Source: Rhizobium sp. L43 (GTDB taxonomy: Bacteria; Pseudomonadota; Alphaproteobacteria; Rhizobiales; Rhizobiaceae). Taken from it: 64,000 nucleotides of DNA. The notes beneath the pieces were generated by a model. The model saw only the letters and a list, made by a program, of their open reading frames with translations. It made no database searches and had not been told where the DNA came from. The position numbers were made by a program, and so were the translations under genes. The stretch covers positions 62,001-126,000 of the forward strand of contig NZ_NWSQ01000014.1 of the NCBI RefSeq assembly GCF_002531725.1, given 5' to 3'. This document shows positions 34,378 to 42,696 of this stretch, one piece after another; position 1 is the stretch's first letter, and each line of letters starts with the position of its first letter.

Positions 34378-35112
34378 TCAGCGGCTGCCTCCCAGCGTCT
34401 GCACGGCTTCCTTGAACGAATCCTCACTGTCGCGCATCAGCGACGAGACGCTTTCGAAGGCGCGGTTGACTTCGATCAGCTGGGTGATCTCGCGCATGGC
34501 GTTGACGTTGGAATTTTCGAGATAACCCTGCTCGACACCGACATTGAAGCGGTCGACGACGGCGCGCGGCTGGTCGGTGGTCATGATGCCGCTGTTTTCA
34601 TAGCGCAGATAACCCTTGCTGATGTCGGCCTCGAACAGGCCGAGCGAAGCGACCTGGCGCTTGTCCTGATAGATGATGCCGTCGGTGCCGACGGCCGGCT
34701 CGCCCCCTTTGGTGTTGAGCTGGATTGGCGCGCCGCCGGCGTCGAGAACCGGATATCCCCGGATCGAGACCAGTTCGCCGGTATCCTTGAGCGTAAAGCG
34801 GCCGTCCCGTGTCAGCACACGGCCGGCCGGCGTATCGAGTGAGAACCAGGCATCGCCCTTGACGGCGAAATCGAGCATGTTGCCGGTGTGCTGCAACTCG
34901 CCATTGCTTTCGTTCAGATAGTCGTTGCCCTGGGAAACGAAGGCGACCTTGGTGTTCAGCTTGTTCTTGGTCGCCGCCACCATCTCGTCGAACTTCACCT
35001 CGGTGGCGCGAAAGCCGGTCGTGTTCACGTTCGCCATGTTGTCTGCGATGGTGTTCAGGCGCTTTTCGAGGGCCATCTGCGACGACAGAGAAACATAAAG
35101 ACCGGATTGCAT
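34378..35112 (-). CDS. flgF: Proximal rod protein FlgF
   Basis: A 244-residue rod protein. N-terminal MQSGLYVSLSSQMALEKRLNTIADNMANVNTTGFRA and C-terminal SNVNAMREITQLIEVNRAFESVSSLM are diagnostic. The frame extends to 35169, but the ATG at 35112 follows GGAGC at good spacing and starts the homology. It is the first gene of the thirteen-gene minus-strand operon to fliP. It is transcribed divergently from motA. Confidence 0.95.
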   Translation of the reverse strand: MQSGLYVSLSSQMALEKRLNTIADNMANVNTTGFRATEVKFDEMVAATKNKLNTKVAFVSQGNDYLNESNGELQHTGNMLDFAVKGDAWFSLDTPAGRVLTRDGRFTLKDTGELVSIRGYPVLDAGGAPIQLNTKGGEPAVGTDGIIYQDKRQVASLGLFEADISKGYLRYENSGIMTTDQPRAVVDRFNVGVEQGYLENSNVNAMREITQLIEVNRAFESVSSLMRDSEDSFKEAVQTLGGSR

Positions 35113-35253
35113 GTCGGTAAGCTCCAAGCATTGGCGATGAACGGAACGAAAAGCCGGGCGTCGTCTCATGTGGTTCGGCCGGGATTTCGCTGAGGCGGCA
35201 TCTCAGAAACGGGTGCACGCACCCATTCGTCCCCTTTAGACTGACGACAGATG

Positions 35254-35267
35254 CTTGCGCGAAGCTG
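35254..35267. promoter_or_regulatory. Shared flagellar upstream motif (CTTGCGYG), flgF/motA copy
   Basis: CTTGCGCGAAGCTG lies in the 254-bp divergent region, 142 bp from flgF and 100 bp from motA. It matches the flgE copy at 13 of 14 positions. It could serve both operons. Confidence 0.45.
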
Positions 35268-35366
35268 GCACAGGCAAATGCCTTGCGGGCGGCCCTTTCA
35301 TCAGCCTCACGCAAGGCAGAAACCCTATCCGTCCTAGAGAAAAGTAACGTTCAGATTGGGCTGACG

Positions 35367-36239
35367 ATGAACATCATTATCGGATTTATAGTGACTTGCG
35401 GCTGTGTCATCGGCAGCTTCATGGCGATGGGCGGCCATGTGGACGCGCTGTTCCAGCCCTTTGAATTCGTCATCATCGGCGGCGCCGGTCTCGGCAGTTT
35501 CATCATGGCGAACCCGATGAAGGTGGTGAAGGATTCCGGCAAGGCGCTCGGCGAAGCCTTCAAGCACGCCGTGCCGAAGGAACGCAATTATCTCGATACG
35601 CTCGGCGTGCTCTATTCGCTGATGCGCGACCTGCGCACCAAGTCGCGCAACGAAATCGAAGCCCATATCGACAATCCGGCAGAATCGACGATCTTCCAAC
35701 AGGCGCCGACCGTTCTGAAGAACAAGGAACTGACGGCGTTCATCTGCGACTACGTGCGCCTGATCATCATCGGCAATGCCCGCAGCCACGAGATCGAGGC
35801 GCTGATGGACGAAGAACTCAACACCATCATGCACGACAAGATGAAGCCCTACCACGCGATCCAGATCATGGGCGATTCCTTCCCGGCGATCGGTATCGTC
35901 GCGGCGGTTCTCGGCGTCATCAAGGCGATGGCCCACATCAACGATTCGCCTGAAGTGCTCGGCCACCTGATCGGCTCGGCGCTCGTCGGCACCTTCCTCG
36001 GCATTCTCTTGTCCTACTGCGTCTGCTCGCCGCTGGTCTCCCAGATCAAGGTCGTGCGCAACAAGCAGCACCGCCTCTATGTCATCGTCAAGCAGACGCT
36101 GCTTGCCTATATGAACGGCTCGGTGCCGCAGGTCGCTCTCGAATACGGCCGCAAGACGATCTCGGCTTACGAGCGTCCGTCCATCGATGCGGTCGAACAG
36201 GAAATGATGAACCCAGGCGGCGAAACCAAGGCGGCTTAA
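35367..36239 (+). CDS. motA: Flagellar stator protein MotA
   Basis: A 290-residue MotA with four membrane helices (about 3-22, 33-50, 170-192, 203-225) and the cytoplasmic loop with charged residues that contact FliG. MNIIIGFIVTCGCVIGSFMAMGG and the GDSFPAIGIVAAVLGVIKAM region are typical. The start at 35367 begins the first membrane helix; the frame upstream is open but not conserved. It heads the plus-strand operon motA-fliM-fliN-fliG; its partner motB is 18 kb away. Confidence 0.95.
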   Translation: MNIIIGFIVTCGCVIGSFMAMGGHVDALFQPFEFVIIGGAGLGSFIMANPMKVVKDSGKALGEAFKHAVPKERNYLDTLGVLYSLMRDLRTKSRNEIEAHIDNPAESTIFQQAPTVLKNKELTAFICDYVRLIIIGNARSHEIEALMDEELNTIMHDKMKPYHAIQIMGDSFPAIGIVAAVLGVIKAMAHINDSPEVLGHLIGSALVGTFLGILLSYCVCSPLVSQIKVVRNKQHRLYVIVKQTLLAYMNGSVPQVALEYGRKTISAYERPSIDAVEQEMMNPGGETKAA

Positions 36240-37190
36240 ATGACCATGAGCAATGCTCCGCATGACAAACCGGCAATGGATCCTGCCCTTCTCGCCAAGC
36301 TGACAGGCGGCCTTGGCGACAAAGGCAGGGTTGCCAAGATCTGCAGCTCCTTCGGGGAAATCTACAGCGAATTCTTTCCCGACGTCATCAAGAGCGAGAC
36401 CGGTCTCGACGTGACGGTCAACTATCTCGGCTGCGAGATCGGCTATAAGAACCACCTGATCGACGACCTGAGCGCGAACGTGACGCTCGTCGACGTGACG
36501 CTGCGCAACTGGTCGCAGAACATCACGATTGCCTGCGGCAATGGTTTCGTCATCACGCTGATGGAGCACCTGCTCGGCGCCACCGCCGATACGATCGAGG
36601 AGCCGGCCGACCGGCTACTGTCGATCATCGAAATCGACCTGGCGGTGATGGTTTTCGACAAGATCGCCAAAGTGCTGCGCTCGGCCGTCAACGCGCCAGG
36701 CGGTTTCGAACCGAGCCTTTCGGCCCCGCACGCCCTTGAGATGCGCGCCCGGCCGCCGGAGGACCGCCCGGATGAATTCGCCGCCGCCATCAACATGTCG
36801 ATCACGCTTGCGGGCATCGTTTCGGAATTTTCGTTGATGGTGCCGCAGACAGCGCTGCTCAAGACCAAGGTGACGCCACCGAAGCCGAAGCGCCAGACGA
36901 CCGGCAATTCGCCGGAATGGACCGAACAGCTCGGCGACCAGGTCCGCCGCTCGTATGTCACGCTCGAGGCCAAGATCAGGCTGCAGGACCTGACGCTGCG
37001 CACGATATCGAAGCTGATGGTCGGCGACGTCATTCCGTTCCGCGACAGCGGCGACGTGCGCGTCGAGGTCAGCGCCAACAGCATGGAATTGTATGTGTGC
37101 GAGTTCGGGCGTTCAGGTGAAAACTACATGGTCCGCGTCAAGGATACGATGAACTCGGATGACGAACTCATCCGTCATTTAATGAATTAA
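36240..37190 (+). CDS. fliM: Flagellar switch protein FliM
   Basis: A 316-residue FliM with a middle CheC-like domain (about 40-210) and the C-terminal SpoA domain (about 240-316: YVTLEAKIRLQDLTLRTISKLMVGDVIPF). It is part of the C ring and binds FliG and FliN. The N-terminal CheY-P docking sequence of enterobacteria (EIDALL) is not present as such; MDPALLAKLTGGLGDKG is the nearest stretch. Start directly follows the motA stop codon; a second ATG two codons later is possible. Confidence 0.92.
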   Translation: MTMSNAPHDKPAMDPALLAKLTGGLGDKGRVAKICSSFGEIYSEFFPDVIKSETGLDVTVNYLGCEIGYKNHLIDDLSANVTLVDVTLRNWSQNITIACGNGFVITLMEHLLGATADTIEEPADRLLSIIEIDLAVMVFDKIAKVLRSAVNAPGGFEPSLSAPHALEMRARPPEDRPDEFAAAINMSITLAGIVSEFSLMVPQTALLKTKVTPPKPKRQTTGNSPEWTEQLGDQVRRSYVTLEAKIRLQDLTLRTISKLMVGDVIPFRDSGDVRVEVSANSMELYVCEFGRSGENYMVRVKDTMNSDDELIRHLMN

Positions 37191-37255
37191 TCGGTTCTCT
37201 GGCTCTTGGGCTGCAAAGGCAGTTTGAGGCAAGTTTCAACTGGAATAGTGATTTC

Positions 37256-37843
37256 ATGGCAACGAAGAAAACACAGCAGAACAGCGACCTCTCCCTGGAT
37301 CTTCCGGGCAGCGAAGCGGATCTCGACCAGGCGATCGACGATCTGCGCGGCGTGCTGAAGCAGGATGCCGATGGCGACCTGTCGCAGTTTGGCGGCGACC
37401 TGCAGGACGACCCCTTCGCAACGGGAACGGACCTGGCGGCTTTCGGCGGCGAGGTTTCGGAAACGCCATTCGGCGGCGACGATTTCGGCGGCGATTTCGG
37501 CGCCGGCAATGCCGGCCCGGCCGCCAGCATGGATTTCGGCAGCAGCTCTTCCTTCGAGGCGTCGCCGGCTCCGCTCGGCAGCGCTTTGAATTCCAACTTC
37601 GAGCTGATCATGGACATCCCGATCGACGTCCAGATCATGCTCGGCACGAGCCGCATGCAGGTCTCCGGCCTGATGAACCTCAATGAAGGGGCGACGATCG
37701 CCCTCGACAAGAAAATCGGCGAACCGGTCGAGATTATGGTGAACGGTCGCAGGATTGCCCGCGGCGAAATTACGGTGCTTGATAACGACGACACGCGATT
37801 CGGTGTAAAACTGATAGAAGTTTTGAGCACGAAAAAAGCCTGA
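37256..37843 (+). CDS. fliN: Flagellar switch protein FliN with long N-terminal extension
   Basis: A 195-residue FliN. The C-terminal SpoA domain (about 118-192: LIMDIPIDVQIMLGTSRMQVSGLMNLNEGATIALDKKIGEPVEIMVNGRRIARGEI) is standard. It follows a roughly 115-residue extension rich in Gly, Asp, Phe and Ser with repeats such as FGGDDFGGDFG. E. coli FliN is 137 residues. The protein forms the lower C ring and binds FliH. It is 65 bp after fliM and 28 bp before fliG. Confidence 0.94.
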   Translation: MATKKTQQNSDLSLDLPGSEADLDQAIDDLRGVLKQDADGDLSQFGGDLQDDPFATGTDLAAFGGEVSETPFGGDDFGGDFGAGNAGPAASMDFGSSSSFEASPAPLGSALNSNFELIMDIPIDVQIMLGTSRMQVSGLMNLNEGATIALDKKIGEPVEIMVNGRRIARGEITVLDNDDTRFGVKLIEVLSTKKA

Positions 37844-37871
37844 TCCCTGTGTGGGACGGAGAGGTTAGACC

Positions 37872-38912
37872 ATGATGGACTTTGACGATTTCGGCGGCGC
37901 GCTAGCCGGGAAACCGTTGACCCAGGCTGAAAAGGCGGCGGCTGTTCTTCTCGCTATGGGAAAGGGAGTCGCCGGCCGGCTGTTGAAATATTTCACTCAG
38001 GCCGAACTGCAGACCATTATCGCATCCGCTCAGTCGTTGCGCGCCATTCCGCCGGACGAGCTGCTGATGCTCGTCGCCGAATTCGAGGACCTCTTCACCG
38101 AGGGCGCCGGACTGATGGATAACGCCAAGGCGATCGAGGCCATTCTGGAAGAAGGCCTGACGCCCGACGAGGTCGACAGCCTGCTCGGCCGCCGCACCGC
38201 ATTCCAGGCCTACGAAACCTCGATCTGGGATCGTCTCAGCGAGGCGGAGCCGACATTCGTCGCCCAGTTCCTGCTGCGCGAGCATCCGCAGACCGTCGCC
38301 TATATTCTTTCGATGATGCCTTCCAACTTCGGCGCCAAGGTGCTGCTGCAGCTTCCTGACAACCGCCGCGCCGACATCATGAACCGAACGGTCAACATGA
38401 AGACCGTCAGCCCGAAGGCTGCGCAGATCATCGAGAACCAGGTGATGACGCTGCTTGCCGAGGTCGAGGCAGAGCGCAATGCCGCCGGCTCGACGAAGGT
38501 CGCCGACCTGATGAACGAACTCGACAAGCCGCAGGTCGACACGCTGCTCACCTCGCTGGAATCGATCAGCCGCGAGTCGGTCAACAAGGTCCGCCCGAAG
38601 ATCTTCCTGTTCGAAGACCTCATGTACATGCCGCAGCGCAGCCGCGTCATGTTGCTCAACGACATCTCGACGGATGTGCTCACCGTCGCATTGCGCGGCT
38701 CGCCCGCCGAGATCCGCGAATCGGTTCTCTCCGCCATCAGCCCGCGTCAGCGCCGCATGATCGAATCGGATCTGCAGAGCGGCATGGGCGGCGTCAATCC
38801 GCGCGAGATCGCCATTGCGCGGCGCGCCGTGGCGCAGGAAGCGATTCGCCTGGCCAACTCAGGTCAGATCGAACTCAAGGAGAAGGAAGGCGACGCTTCG
38901 GCAGCCGCCTAA
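37872..38912 (+). CDS. fliG: Flagellar switch protein FliG
   Basis: A 346-residue rotor protein of normal length. N-terminal domain (KAAAVLLAMGKGVAGRLLKYFTQAEL), the middle domain with EHPQTVAYILS, and the C-terminal torque helix (about 295-330: DVLTVALRGSPAEIRESVLSAISPRQRRMIESDL). FliG meets MotA and transmits torque and the CheY signal. Its TAA stop codon coincides with the first bases of an intergenic repeat. A second ATG immediately follows the first. Confidence 0.97.
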   Translation: MMDFDDFGGALAGKPLTQAEKAAAVLLAMGKGVAGRLLKYFTQAELQTIIASAQSLRAIPPDELLMLVAEFEDLFTEGAGLMDNAKAIEAILEEGLTPDEVDSLLGRRTAFQAYETSIWDRLSEAEPTFVAQFLLREHPQTVAYILSMMPSNFGAKVLLQLPDNRRADIMNRTVNMKTVSPKAAQIIENQVMTLLAEVEAERNAAGSTKVADLMNELDKPQVDTLLTSLESISRESVNKVRPKIFLFEDLMYMPQRSRVMLLNDISTDVLTVALRGSPAEIRESVLSAISPRQRRMIESDLQSGMGGVNPREIAIARRAVAQEAIRLANSGQIELKEKEGDASAAA

Positions 38913-39011
38913 AACGCCTCGCAGTGAACTGGTTCATGCGACTCGTTTTAGCTTCTTGTTTTATGCACGTCGTTGTCCCGGAACCGCTATACACTTCCGG
39001 GCGACGTGCAT
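38910..39011. repeat. RIME-like intergenic repeat, copy 1 (modules B and A)
   Basis: Module B is the imperfect palindrome TAAAACGCCTCGCA / TGCGACTCGTTTTA (38910-38950). Module A is ATGCACGTCG / CGACGTGCAT (38963-39011) with inner CCCGGAA/TTCCGGG pairing. The two are joined by a GCTTCTTGTTT spacer. The element begins exactly at the fliG stop codon. Similar two-palindrome elements were described in Rhizobiaceae as RIME; the identity is inferred. Confidence 0.75.
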
Positions 39012-39106
39012 CGGCTCTTCGAGACTGTTGACAAATCCAGCCGCTCGCAAGGCGGCTGTTGATCGCCATGCCACAGGCGACTACCCTTCTGATAACAGGC
39101 TGCGCT

Positions 39107-39211
39107 CTAAAGCGCGTCGGATGGAACTCAGTTCCTGCGACGCGCTTTAGGTCTTTGTTCTGATGCATGTCGTCATCCCCAAACCGCTGCACAGTTTCGG
39201 GCGACGTGCAT
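39107..39211. repeat. RIME-like intergenic repeat, copy 2 (modules B and A)
   Basis: Module B is CTAAAGCGCGTCG / CGACGCGCTTTAG (39107-39150), module A is ATGCATGTCG / GACGTGCAT (39163-39211) with CCCCAAA/TTTCGGG inside, and the spacer is GTCTTTGTTCTG. It has the same order and orientation as copy 1, 95 bp away. Together they fill most of the fliG-flhB gap (38913-39247), which otherwise holds no gene. Confidence 0.8.
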
Positions 39212-39247
39212 TGGCTGCGGCCTGTTTCTTTTAGGGAGGGCTGCGAC

Positions 39248-40327
39248 TTGGCAGACGATGACAAGGACAGCAAAACAGAAGCCCCGACCGCGAAAAAGCA
39301 AAGCGATGCCGCGGAAAAAGGCAACGTGCCGTCTTCGCGCGAGCTGTCGATCTTCGCGACCATTCTCGCCACCTACATCTATCTGGTGTTCTTCCTCCCC
39401 GACAGCGTCGGGCGCATGACGGAAACGCTGCGCGACATCTTCGAGCAGCCCGACCAATGGAAGATCGAGACGGGGCCGGATATCATGTCGTTGTTCGTCC
39501 GGATCGGCTGGGCCAGTGCAGCACTGCTGGCGCCGGCCTTCATCCTGTTCATGGTGTTCGGCGTCGCCTCCTCCGTCTTCCAGAACCTGCCGACGCTGGT
39601 GCTCGAACGCATCCGGCCGCAGGGCTCGCGCATCTCGCCGATCAAGGGCTGGGAACGGCTGTTCAGCCTGCCCGGCCTCATCGAATTCGGAAAATCGCTG
39701 TTCAAGGTCGTCGTCGTCGGGGTGATCCTGTTTTTCGTGCTCCGGAGCGAATATTTCAGCTCGATCGACGCGATGTTCTCCGACCCGCAAACGATCCTCG
39801 TGCGAATCACGACGGCGATGCGCAAGATCATCATCGTCATGCTGATCGCCACCGCGATCGTGGCGATCGCCGATTTTTTCTGGACGCGCCATCACTGGTT
39901 CACCGAGCTGAAGATGACGCGGCACGAGATCAAGGAAGAAAACAAACAGGCGCAGGGCGACCCCTTCGTCAAGAGCCGGCAGCGCTCGCTGATGCGCGAC
40001 CGCGCGCGCCGGCGCATGATCGCCGACGTGCAGCGCGCAACGCTCGTCATCGCCAACCCGACGCACTATGCGGTGGCGCTGCGTTACGCGCGTGAAGAGA
40101 ACGATGCGCCTGTCGTGCTGGCCAAGGGCCAGGACCTCATCGCGCTCAAGATCAGGGAGATCGCCGAGCAGAACGGCATCCCGGTGTTCGAAGATCCGCC
40201 GCTTGCACGCTCCATGTTTGCGCAAGTCTCGGTCGATAGTGTCATACCGTCAGTCTTCTATAAGGCCGTTGCGGAGCTGATCCACCGGGTCTACGCCGCA
40301 GACGCCAAGAACAAACGGGTAAGATAA
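39248..40327 (+). CDS. flhB: Flagellar export protein FlhB
   Basis: A 359-residue FlhB with four membrane helices in the first 210 residues and a C-terminal cytoplasmic domain containing the autocleavage site N270-P-T-H (VIANPTHYAVALRY). The protein switches export from hook to filament substrates, responding to MotD/FliK. The start is a TTG at 39248 preceded by AGGGAGGG at 7 nt; the only upstream ATG lies inside the repeat. It is separated from fliG by two repeats and may have its own expression. Confidence 0.93.
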   Translation: MADDDKDSKTEAPTAKKQSDAAEKGNVPSSRELSIFATILATYIYLVFFLPDSVGRMTETLRDIFEQPDQWKIETGPDIMSLFVRIGWASAALLAPAFILFMVFGVASSVFQNLPTLVLERIRPQGSRISPIKGWERLFSLPGLIEFGKSLFKVVVVGVILFFVLRSEYFSSIDAMFSDPQTILVRITTAMRKIIIVMLIATAIVAIADFFWTRHHWFTELKMTRHEIKEENKQAQGDPFVKSRQRSLMRDRARRRMIADVQRATLVIANPTHYAVALRYAREENDAPVVLAKGQDLIALKIREIAEQNGIPVFEDPPLARSMFAQVSVDSVIPSVFYKAVAELIHRVYAADAKNKRVR

Positions 40328-40332
40328 GCCGA

Positions 40333-40776
40333 ATGAAAAAATGCCCTCACTCTACCCAGCGTGAAAAAATCCTGGCAGAAGCGATCAGCCCGGTCGCCAC
40401 GGAACTGCGCCTTCTGGATGCTTCTGACCTTATTTCCCTGCTGCGCTTCGAGTATTACGGCAATCTTTCCGATCTCGTCGCCTCGGCCGCCGAGCTTTTC
40501 TTTCATCCGGGCACGGTGAATTTCGGCCTGGGCGGCAACTATACGCTGGAATGGGGCGGCAAGCCCGAAGTCGTGCTCGATCTGGAAATCAAGCCGCGCG
40601 GCGTCACCGTCTACGCCCAGTTGACCCTTGCCGAAGACCATGCCGGCATCGAGATCAACCACATCGCTTTCCAGGATCCCTCGGCCGATCCCGACGAGAA
40701 CACCATCTTCCTGAAAAGGAGCCTTCGGGAATCGCGTTACAGCGTGAACCAGCCGCCACGGGCGCTGGCCAGCTGA
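40333..40776 (+). CDS. Conserved protein of unknown function downstream of flhB
   Basis: A 147-residue soluble protein with an N-terminal helical part (residues 1-55) and a strand-rich C-terminal half (VNFGLGGNYTLEWGGKPEVVLDLEIKPRGVTVYAQLTLAEDHAGIEINHIAFQD). No family is recognised. It begins 5 bp after flhB and is the last gene of the motA-flhB run, so a motility role is likely but undefined. It contains no membrane segment or signal peptide. Confidence 0.72.
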   Translation: MKKCPHSTQREKILAEAISPVATELRLLDASDLISLLRFEYYGNLSDLVASAAELFFHPGTVNFGLGGNYTLEWGGKPEVVLDLEIKPRGVTVYAQLTLAEDHAGIEINHIAFQDPSADPDENTIFLKRSLRESRYSVNQPPRALAS

Positions 40777-40779
40777 CGT

Positions 40780-40828
40780 CTAGGTCTTTGTTTATCGCAT
40801 TTTCTTCACGCGAACCGGTGTCCACTTC
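40780..40828. repeat. Intergenic repeat fragment between convergent genes
   Basis: CTAGGTCTTTGTTTATCGC, then ATTTTCTTCACGCGAACCGG and TGTCCACTTC. The GTCTTTGTTT spacer is the same as in the RIME-like copies, and the following arm is a known type of dispersed rhizobial sequence. It sits in the 55-bp gap between the unknown gene and visR. Confidence 0.5.
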
Positions 40829-40831
40829 CGG

Positions 40832-41578
40832 TCAGCTGATGTAGCCGAGCCGGATCGCCTTGGCGATCGCCTGGATGCGATTGACGGAATCGAGCTTGAT
40901 GGTCGCCGAGCCGAGATAGGCGTTGACGGTGTGCACGGACAGGCCGAGCTTGTCGGCGATCTCTTCGCTGATGCGGCCGTCGCCGGCAAGCTGGAGACAG
41001 GCGATCTCGCGTTCGCTGAGCGCCTCGGCGGCAGCCGTGCGGCGTTCGTCGAGCGAGAGCAGATCCATCATGATATGGCAGCAGCGACCGTGCAGCTCGA
41101 CGATGGTATCGCTCGAGGGATCGATCTCATCGCCGGTGAAAAGGATGAAACCGTTGCCGACGGCGCCGAGCCGCACCGGAAAGGCAAGGCCGGAGAAAGG
41201 CAGGATACCGTCCTGCAGCCGTGTCATGAACGGCGCGAAGTCGGCCGGACCGGGCGCCGCACGGTCGTAACCGCCGGCCCATGAAAGCGGCAGCAGCGAC
41301 TTTTCGATATGGTCGAGAAGGATATCCCCGTAGGCATCGATGAAGGCCTTGCCGAAACCGGCATTGGAAGAACCCCAGTTCTCGAGCTCGCAGACAAGGC
41401 GCTGCTTTGCCGGAACACCCGAGCCGCTGACGCGGAAGATCGCGAAGCCTTGCGCATCGGCGAGCTTCTGCATCGCGATCAACCGCGGAAAAAGATCGGA
41501 CCGGCTGGAAATCCTGTTTACACGCACCATGCGCAGCTGCTCGGCGCCGCTCATCGTCCTGGCTGATGGGTGCCCCAT
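40832..41578 (-). CDS. visR: LuxR-type global motility activator VisR
   Basis: A 248-residue regulator with an N-terminal ligand-binding-like domain (to about 170) and a C-terminal LuxR helix-turn-helix (about 184-240: LSEREIACLQLAGDGRISEEIADKLGLSVHTVNAYLGSATIKLDSVNRIQAIAKAIRLGYI). VisR and VisN act as a heteromer at the top of the flagellar hierarchy in S. meliloti. The frame extends far upstream, but ATG 41578 follows AGGGGGA and lies 8 bp after the visN stop codon. Confidence 0.92.
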   Translation of the reverse strand: MGHPSARTMSGAEQLRMVRVNRISSRSDLFPRLIAMQKLADAQGFAIFRVSGSGVPAKQRLVCELENWGSSNAGFGKAFIDAYGDILLDHIEKSLLPLSWAGGYDRAAPGPADFAPFMTRLQDGILPFSGLAFPVRLGAVGNGFILFTGDEIDPSSDTIVELHGRCCHIMMDLLSLDERRTAAAEALSEREIACLQLAGDGRISEEIADKLGLSVHTVNAYLGSATIKLDSVNRIQAIAKAIRLGYIS

Positions 41579-41586
41579 AGATCCCC

Positions 41587-42333
41587 CTATACGAGATTGT
41601 TGCGGACGGCGAAGGCAATGGCCTCGGACCGGGTCTTGGTCGCCGTCTTGCGCATCACGCTGGTGATGTAGTTGTTGATGGTATTGCGGGAGATACCGAG
41701 GATCATCGCGATCTCGTCGCTGGTCTTGCCCTCGGCGATCCAGAACAGGCATTCCAGCTCGCGGTCCGTCAAATCGAAATCGCGGTCGACTCTGGTGCCA
41801 CCGCAGCGCAGAAAACTCGCGACATAACCGGCAAGCAGGCCGACATCCCGCAGGCGCTCCGGCGACAGGATGAACCCCTCGCCGAACAGGAACATCAGGG
41901 CCAGCCGCGACCGGCCGACATTGAAGGTGAGAGAACAATATTGGCGGCTGGCGCCATCCGGCACGTCGGCACTGTCAGGCATGAGGGCAAAATTCGGCTG
42001 GAAGACCTGCATGCATTTTTCCAGCTCCGTCGAGCGGGCATAGCCGCGAACCAGGTCATTGGCGATATCCCTGACCAGGTCGAAGGGCCAATCGGACGAA
42101 ACAATGAAATCAAGGCCGCTTTCCTGGAGGAGATCGCAGCGCGCCAGAAGATAGTGGGAAGCACCGACATATTCCGTCAGTGCGCGCAGCCCAGACTGCA
42201 ACCTGCCAGTGTTGGCGACACCGTGCAGGCGCTGGAGCAGTTCATCACGCGGCAACAGATCCGGCACCACAGCGCTCGCGAAATTCGACATTTGCCTCTC
42301 GCCTTTGCTCGCCTGAATTACGTCCATATCCAT
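41587..42333 (-). CDS. visN: LuxR-type global motility activator VisN
   Basis: A 248-residue partner of VisR with the same architecture; the C-terminal helix-turn-helix is LTDRELECLFWIAEGKTSDEIAMILGISRNTINNYITSVMRKTATKTRSEAIAFAVRNNLV. It starts the visN-visR operon. Start choice: ATG 42333 follows AGGA at 8 nt; a downstream ATG at 42291 has a closer but less well spaced GAGAGG. The upstream 363-bp region carries its promoter and the fliF terminator. Confidence 0.92.
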   Translation of the reverse strand: MDMDVIQASKGERQMSNFASAVVPDLLPRDELLQRLHGVANTGRLQSGLRALTEYVGASHYLLARCDLLQESGLDFIVSSDWPFDLVRDIANDLVRGYARSTELEKCMQVFQPNFALMPDSADVPDGASRQYCSLTFNVGRSRLALMFLFGEGFILSPERLRDVGLLAGYVASFLRCGGTRVDRDFDLTDRELECLFWIAEGKTSDEIAMILGISRNTINNYITSVMRKTATKTRSEAIAFAVRNNLV

Positions 42334-42696
42334 TGGCAATGTCCTGCGGCTGAGAAACCATCAAACTCGGTGCAACAGCAATTTTTCTGTAAGGGATTCA
42401 ATTCGAGTCCCGCTCGAATCCCATTTCGAATCACCCAAGGGTAAGCCAGCCGGTGCAAATCACCATCTCCGACTTCTAGGGATTTACATCCGCTGCCGCC
42501 CATGCACTGATTCGACGATCAATTCCAGCCCTCAAGATATGGGGGAAGGCTACGGTGATTCTGGCTGTGCCGCAACTTCATTCGCGTTTTACGCGAGTCG
42601 GCCTTTATCAAGTTTCCCTACAGCGGCAACAATTCCGTTACAGCAAATGAAGCTTCGGCACCGACATGAAAAAGGCCGGTTGCCCGGCCTTTTTTC
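42334..42696. other. Intergenic region visN / fliF
   Basis: This 363-bp stretch contains the visN upstream region (42334 to about 42660) and the fliF terminator. No credible gene is present. The visN-proximal part has AATTTTTCTGTAAGGGATTC and a TCGAATCC direct/inverted pair around 42412-42431 (GCTCGAATCCCATTTCGAAT) but no motif I can name. Confidence 0.5.
42669..42694 (-). terminator. Terminator of fliF / end of the che-fliF region
   Basis: AAAAAGGCCGG (42669-42679) pairs with CCGGCCTTTTT (42684-42694) with a 4-nt loop, 3 bp past the fliF stop codon. The minus strand reads CCGGCCTTTTTCAT; the plus strand also has a T-run, so it can act on both strands. Confidence 0.88.

Noticed and set aside
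26154..35112. fliO gene
   Set aside because: No small single-helix FliO-like protein was found next to fliP; the 180-residue unknown protein at 32433 does not match well enough to be called FliO.
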